This document shows positions 62,198 to 64,000 of a stretch of DNA of 64,000 bases, one piece after another. The position numbers were made by a program, and so were the translations under genes. Numbering within the stretch: position 1 is the stretch's first letter; each line of letters begins with the position of its first letter. Location: assembly GCF_000473045.1 (NCBI RefSeq), contig NZ_AXAY01000023.1:96175-160174 (forward strand). Direction: 5' to 3'. The notes under the pieces were generated by a model. The model saw only the letters and a list, made by a program, of their open reading frames with translations. It was not told where the DNA came from and did no database searches. Source of the stretch: Bradyrhizobium sp. WSM3983 (GTDB lineage Bacteria; Pseudomonadota; Alphaproteobacteria; Rhizobiales; Xanthobacteraceae).

Positions 62198-64000
62198 TGT
62201 TTCGGCCTCGAACATTGACCCCCGTATTGCCGCATCAGCAACTGTTACCCTGATGGCACGGATGCGAGGTCGACTGATCGGCCGCGCCAGGTAGCTTTCC
62301 CGGCTTGCTCGACGAGAGGGGCTGTGGGCGGGTCGGGCCCTACATAGCCCGAGCCGTCCACAACCCCGGGCGATGGAGCGGCGGTCGGGGCATCCGCAAG
62401 CGGCCGCTCCGCGACCAACTGCTCGGCCGTCTTTTGTCTAAGCGCCCTTAGCAGGCGCTGCACGATCGAATGCTGTCTCGCCCCGAACTCCTCGGGGTGA
62501 GTCTCGCTCAGCCGACCGACGATTGCGAGCGCCGTCAGTTGCGGCTGCTCCGCGAGCCAGCCCTCGACAGCAGCAATATGCGGGTCGAGCTTGGACGGCA
62601 TGCGAACCCTGGTTTTATAGGGCCGACGAGTCCGCCGGTGCGTGGCACGCGGCTCGCCGGCGGTCACCCTCTTGCCGAGCGTCTTCGCGAACGTCGCCGC
62701 GGTCACCGGCGCGTTGCTCGTGTGAACGGATTGCAGGCCACGCGCCTGTCCGGCACGACGATCGACGCGATTGCCGAGTTCGTCCTGGGTTGCGCGAATC
62801 TCGGCCAACAGCGCGACCGGATCGAGCGAGCGATACTGATCGCGCAGCCGTTTCTTCACGGCGGCGGTCACCTTGGGATGCGCTAATGCACGCTCGTAGG
62901 GCGTCGATGGGGGATGATAGCGCTTGATCACTTTAGCCCCTTCGCGACGCTTCTCCTTCAGCTTGAACGACGGCTGGAAAAAGTTGACGTAGAGCCGCGC
63001 GGCCGCATAGAGGCGGCCCATCACGCGCGCCGTCTCGACGCCATCGAAGCGGCCATAGCCCATGAGGCGGCGGACGACGGCACCATTCTTCTGCTCGACG
63101 AATGCTTGATCGTTCTTCTTGTACGCGCGCGAGCGCGTCACTTCGAGCTTCTGTTCGCGACACCATGGCACGACGACATCGTTCATGAAGGCGCTGTCGT
63201 TGTCGAAGTCAACGCCGCGCAACAACCAGGGGAACAGGCTCTGTGCGCGGTTGATCGCCTCGACGACCAGCGAACCCTCCCGCGTCAGCAACGGCAGGCA
63301 CTCCGTCCAGCCAGTGGCGATATCGACCATCGTCAGGGTCTGGATGAACGAGCCGGCCACCGACGTGCCGCCATGGGCGACCATGTCGACCTCGCAGAAG
63401 CCGGGCACCGGGCTGTTCCAGTCATTGAACGTGCGGATCGGGACCTCGCGCCGGATTGCCGAATAGAATCCGGCACGGCGCCGCCTGCCGCCGCTCGCCG
63501 CAATCTTCACATCGACGAGCAGGCGATCAATGGTGGCGGCGCTGATGGCCAGAACACGATCACGGTCCGCCTGGCCAAGCCGCAATCGGCCATGTTGCTC
63601 GAGCGCCGGCAGCAAGGTCGGGACCATCACCTTGAGCCGCTTGCCGCACACCCGATCCGACGCCTCCCACAGCGCCGTCATCGCGTCCTTGATCGTCGTA
63701 CCATATCTACGTTTACGCTCTTGCGGTTTCTCGGCCTCGCTGGGCCCAACCGTCGTGCGCCGCCGGAGTATGCGCACCGCATGCTTACGATGCCAGCCCG
63801 TCGTCGCGCACAGCGCGTCGAGGATCCGTCCCTTTTCCGCCCGCTTGGCCGACTGGTATTGCTCCGTCACCGCTGACACCACTTCGCGCCGCGCGCCCAT
63901 GCTGATCTTTCCCGCCATAGTGGCCACCGAACCAATTCGGTGGCACCGACCCAATCATGGGCGAGAAGTTTTCCAGTAACATTTTGAATGAGGCAATGCG
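62198..64000. mobile_element. Insertion sequence of the integrase-core (ISNCY-like) type, cut by the window edge
   Basis: The element holds one transposase gene and inverted ends. Bases 62223-62248 (CGTATTGCCGCATC and on to TGTTAC) match the reverse complement of 63976-64000 at about 20 of 26 positions. The repeat probably extends outward on the left to about 62198 (TGTTTCGGCCTCGAACATTG), and the matching right end should lie just past 64000. Target duplications cannot be checked here. Confidence 0.65.
62245..63918 (-). CDS. DDE-type transposase with integrase core
   Basis: The 557-residue transposase has an N-terminal helix-turn-helix region (KGRILDALCATTGWHRKHAV) and an integrase core with a plausible DDE triad: Asp in FCEVDMVAHGG, Asp in GVDFDNDSAFMND and Glu in DQAFVEQKNGA. 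A long basic C-terminal tail follows. The gene appears intact. Start codons at 63918 or 63900 are both possible; a TTG at 63954 is open too. Its stop lies inside the left inverted repeat, as is common for compact elements. Confidence 0.85.
   Translation of the reverse strand: MAGKISMGARREVVSAVTEQYQSAKRAEKGRILDALCATTGWHRKHAVRILRRRTTVGPSEAEKPQERKRRYGTTIKDAMTALWEASDRVCGKRLKVMVPTLLPALEQHGRLRLGQADRDRVLAISAATIDRLLVDVKIAASGGRRRRAGFYSAIRREVPIRTFNDWNSPVPGFCEVDMVAHGGTSVAGSFIQTLTMVDIATGWTECLPLLTREGSLVVEAINRAQSLFPWLLRGVDFDNDSAFMNDVVVPWCREQKLEVTRSRAYKKNDQAFVEQKNGAVVRRLMGYGRFDGVETARVMGRLYAAARLYVNFFQPSFKLKEKRREGAKVIKRYHPPSTPYERALAHPKVTAAVKKRLRDQYRSLDPVALLAEIRATQDELGNRVDRRAGQARGLQSVHTSNAPVTAATFAKTLGKRVTAGEPRATHRRTRRPYKTRVRMPSKLDPHIAAVEGWLAEQPQLTALAIVGRLSETHPEEFGARQHSIVQRLLRALRQKTAEQLVAERPLADAPTAAPSPGVVDGSGYVGPDPPTAPLVEQAGKATWRGRSVDLASVPSG

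Overview
The window looks like chromosomal DNA from a high-GC alphaproteobacterium, most likely Bradyrhizobium or a close relative. This is judged from gene style only: a PaoABC-type periplasmic aldehyde oxidoreductase, FixJ-like regulators, many small secreted proteins of a kind common in Bradyrhizobium, a sulfite dehydrogenase and a cyanide-insensitive type bd oxidase. No rRNA or complete tRNA gene and no CRISPR array was seen.

Layout. Bases 1-2390 are the right end of an integrated element. It has a frameshifted tyrosine recombinase and a 3' fragment of tRNA-Lys(CTT) that marks the junction with older chromosome; the rest of the element lies off the left edge. Bases 3392-6289 hold a three-gene set (Tat-exported DsrE-like protein, substrate-binding protein, DoxD/DoxA-type thiosulfate:quinone oxidoreductase). 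Next come a FetAB-type ABC transporter with a possible Fur/Mur-like box, a secreted YodC-like protein, an RND pump with its fusion protein and a low-complexity secreted protein, the paoABC operon, a cupin/aldo-keto reductase pair, small secreted proteins, a beta-hydroxyacid dehydrogenase and an OmpR-type two-component system (22402-24521).

Bases 24546-35961 are rich in redox enzymes: a cytochrome c, a PQQ-type sugar dehydrogenase and a DUF2231 membrane protein; then fdhD, cioAB, a bicupin oxalate decarboxylase, an FdhF/YdeP-type molybdoenzyme and a FlK-like thioesterase. Together the second group could form an oxalate to formate to quinol to oxygen route. Bases 36075-43001 carry an AraC regulator, a DUF305 protein, an rpoH-type sigma factor and a second RND system. 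Bases 43291-50287 hold small secreted proteins, an LrgA-like protein, sorAB (sulfite dehydrogenase) and a YeiH-type transporter with a LysR regulator behind clear palindromes.

Bases 50560-53891 form a tight operon: DUF305, beta-propeller, ECF sigma factor, anti-sigma factor. Then follow a degenerate OmpR-type protein that has lost most of its receiver, a multi-PAS kinase with a FixJ-like regulator, a stand-alone receiver flanked by two identical 12-bp palindromes, small proteins and a YfeH-type transporter. An insertion sequence of the integrase-core type runs off the right edge.

The recurring theme is periplasmic and respiratory oxidation of small inorganic and C1/C2 compounds (thiosulfate, sulfite, aldehydes, sugars, oxalate/formate), with efflux pumps and envelope-stress regulation.
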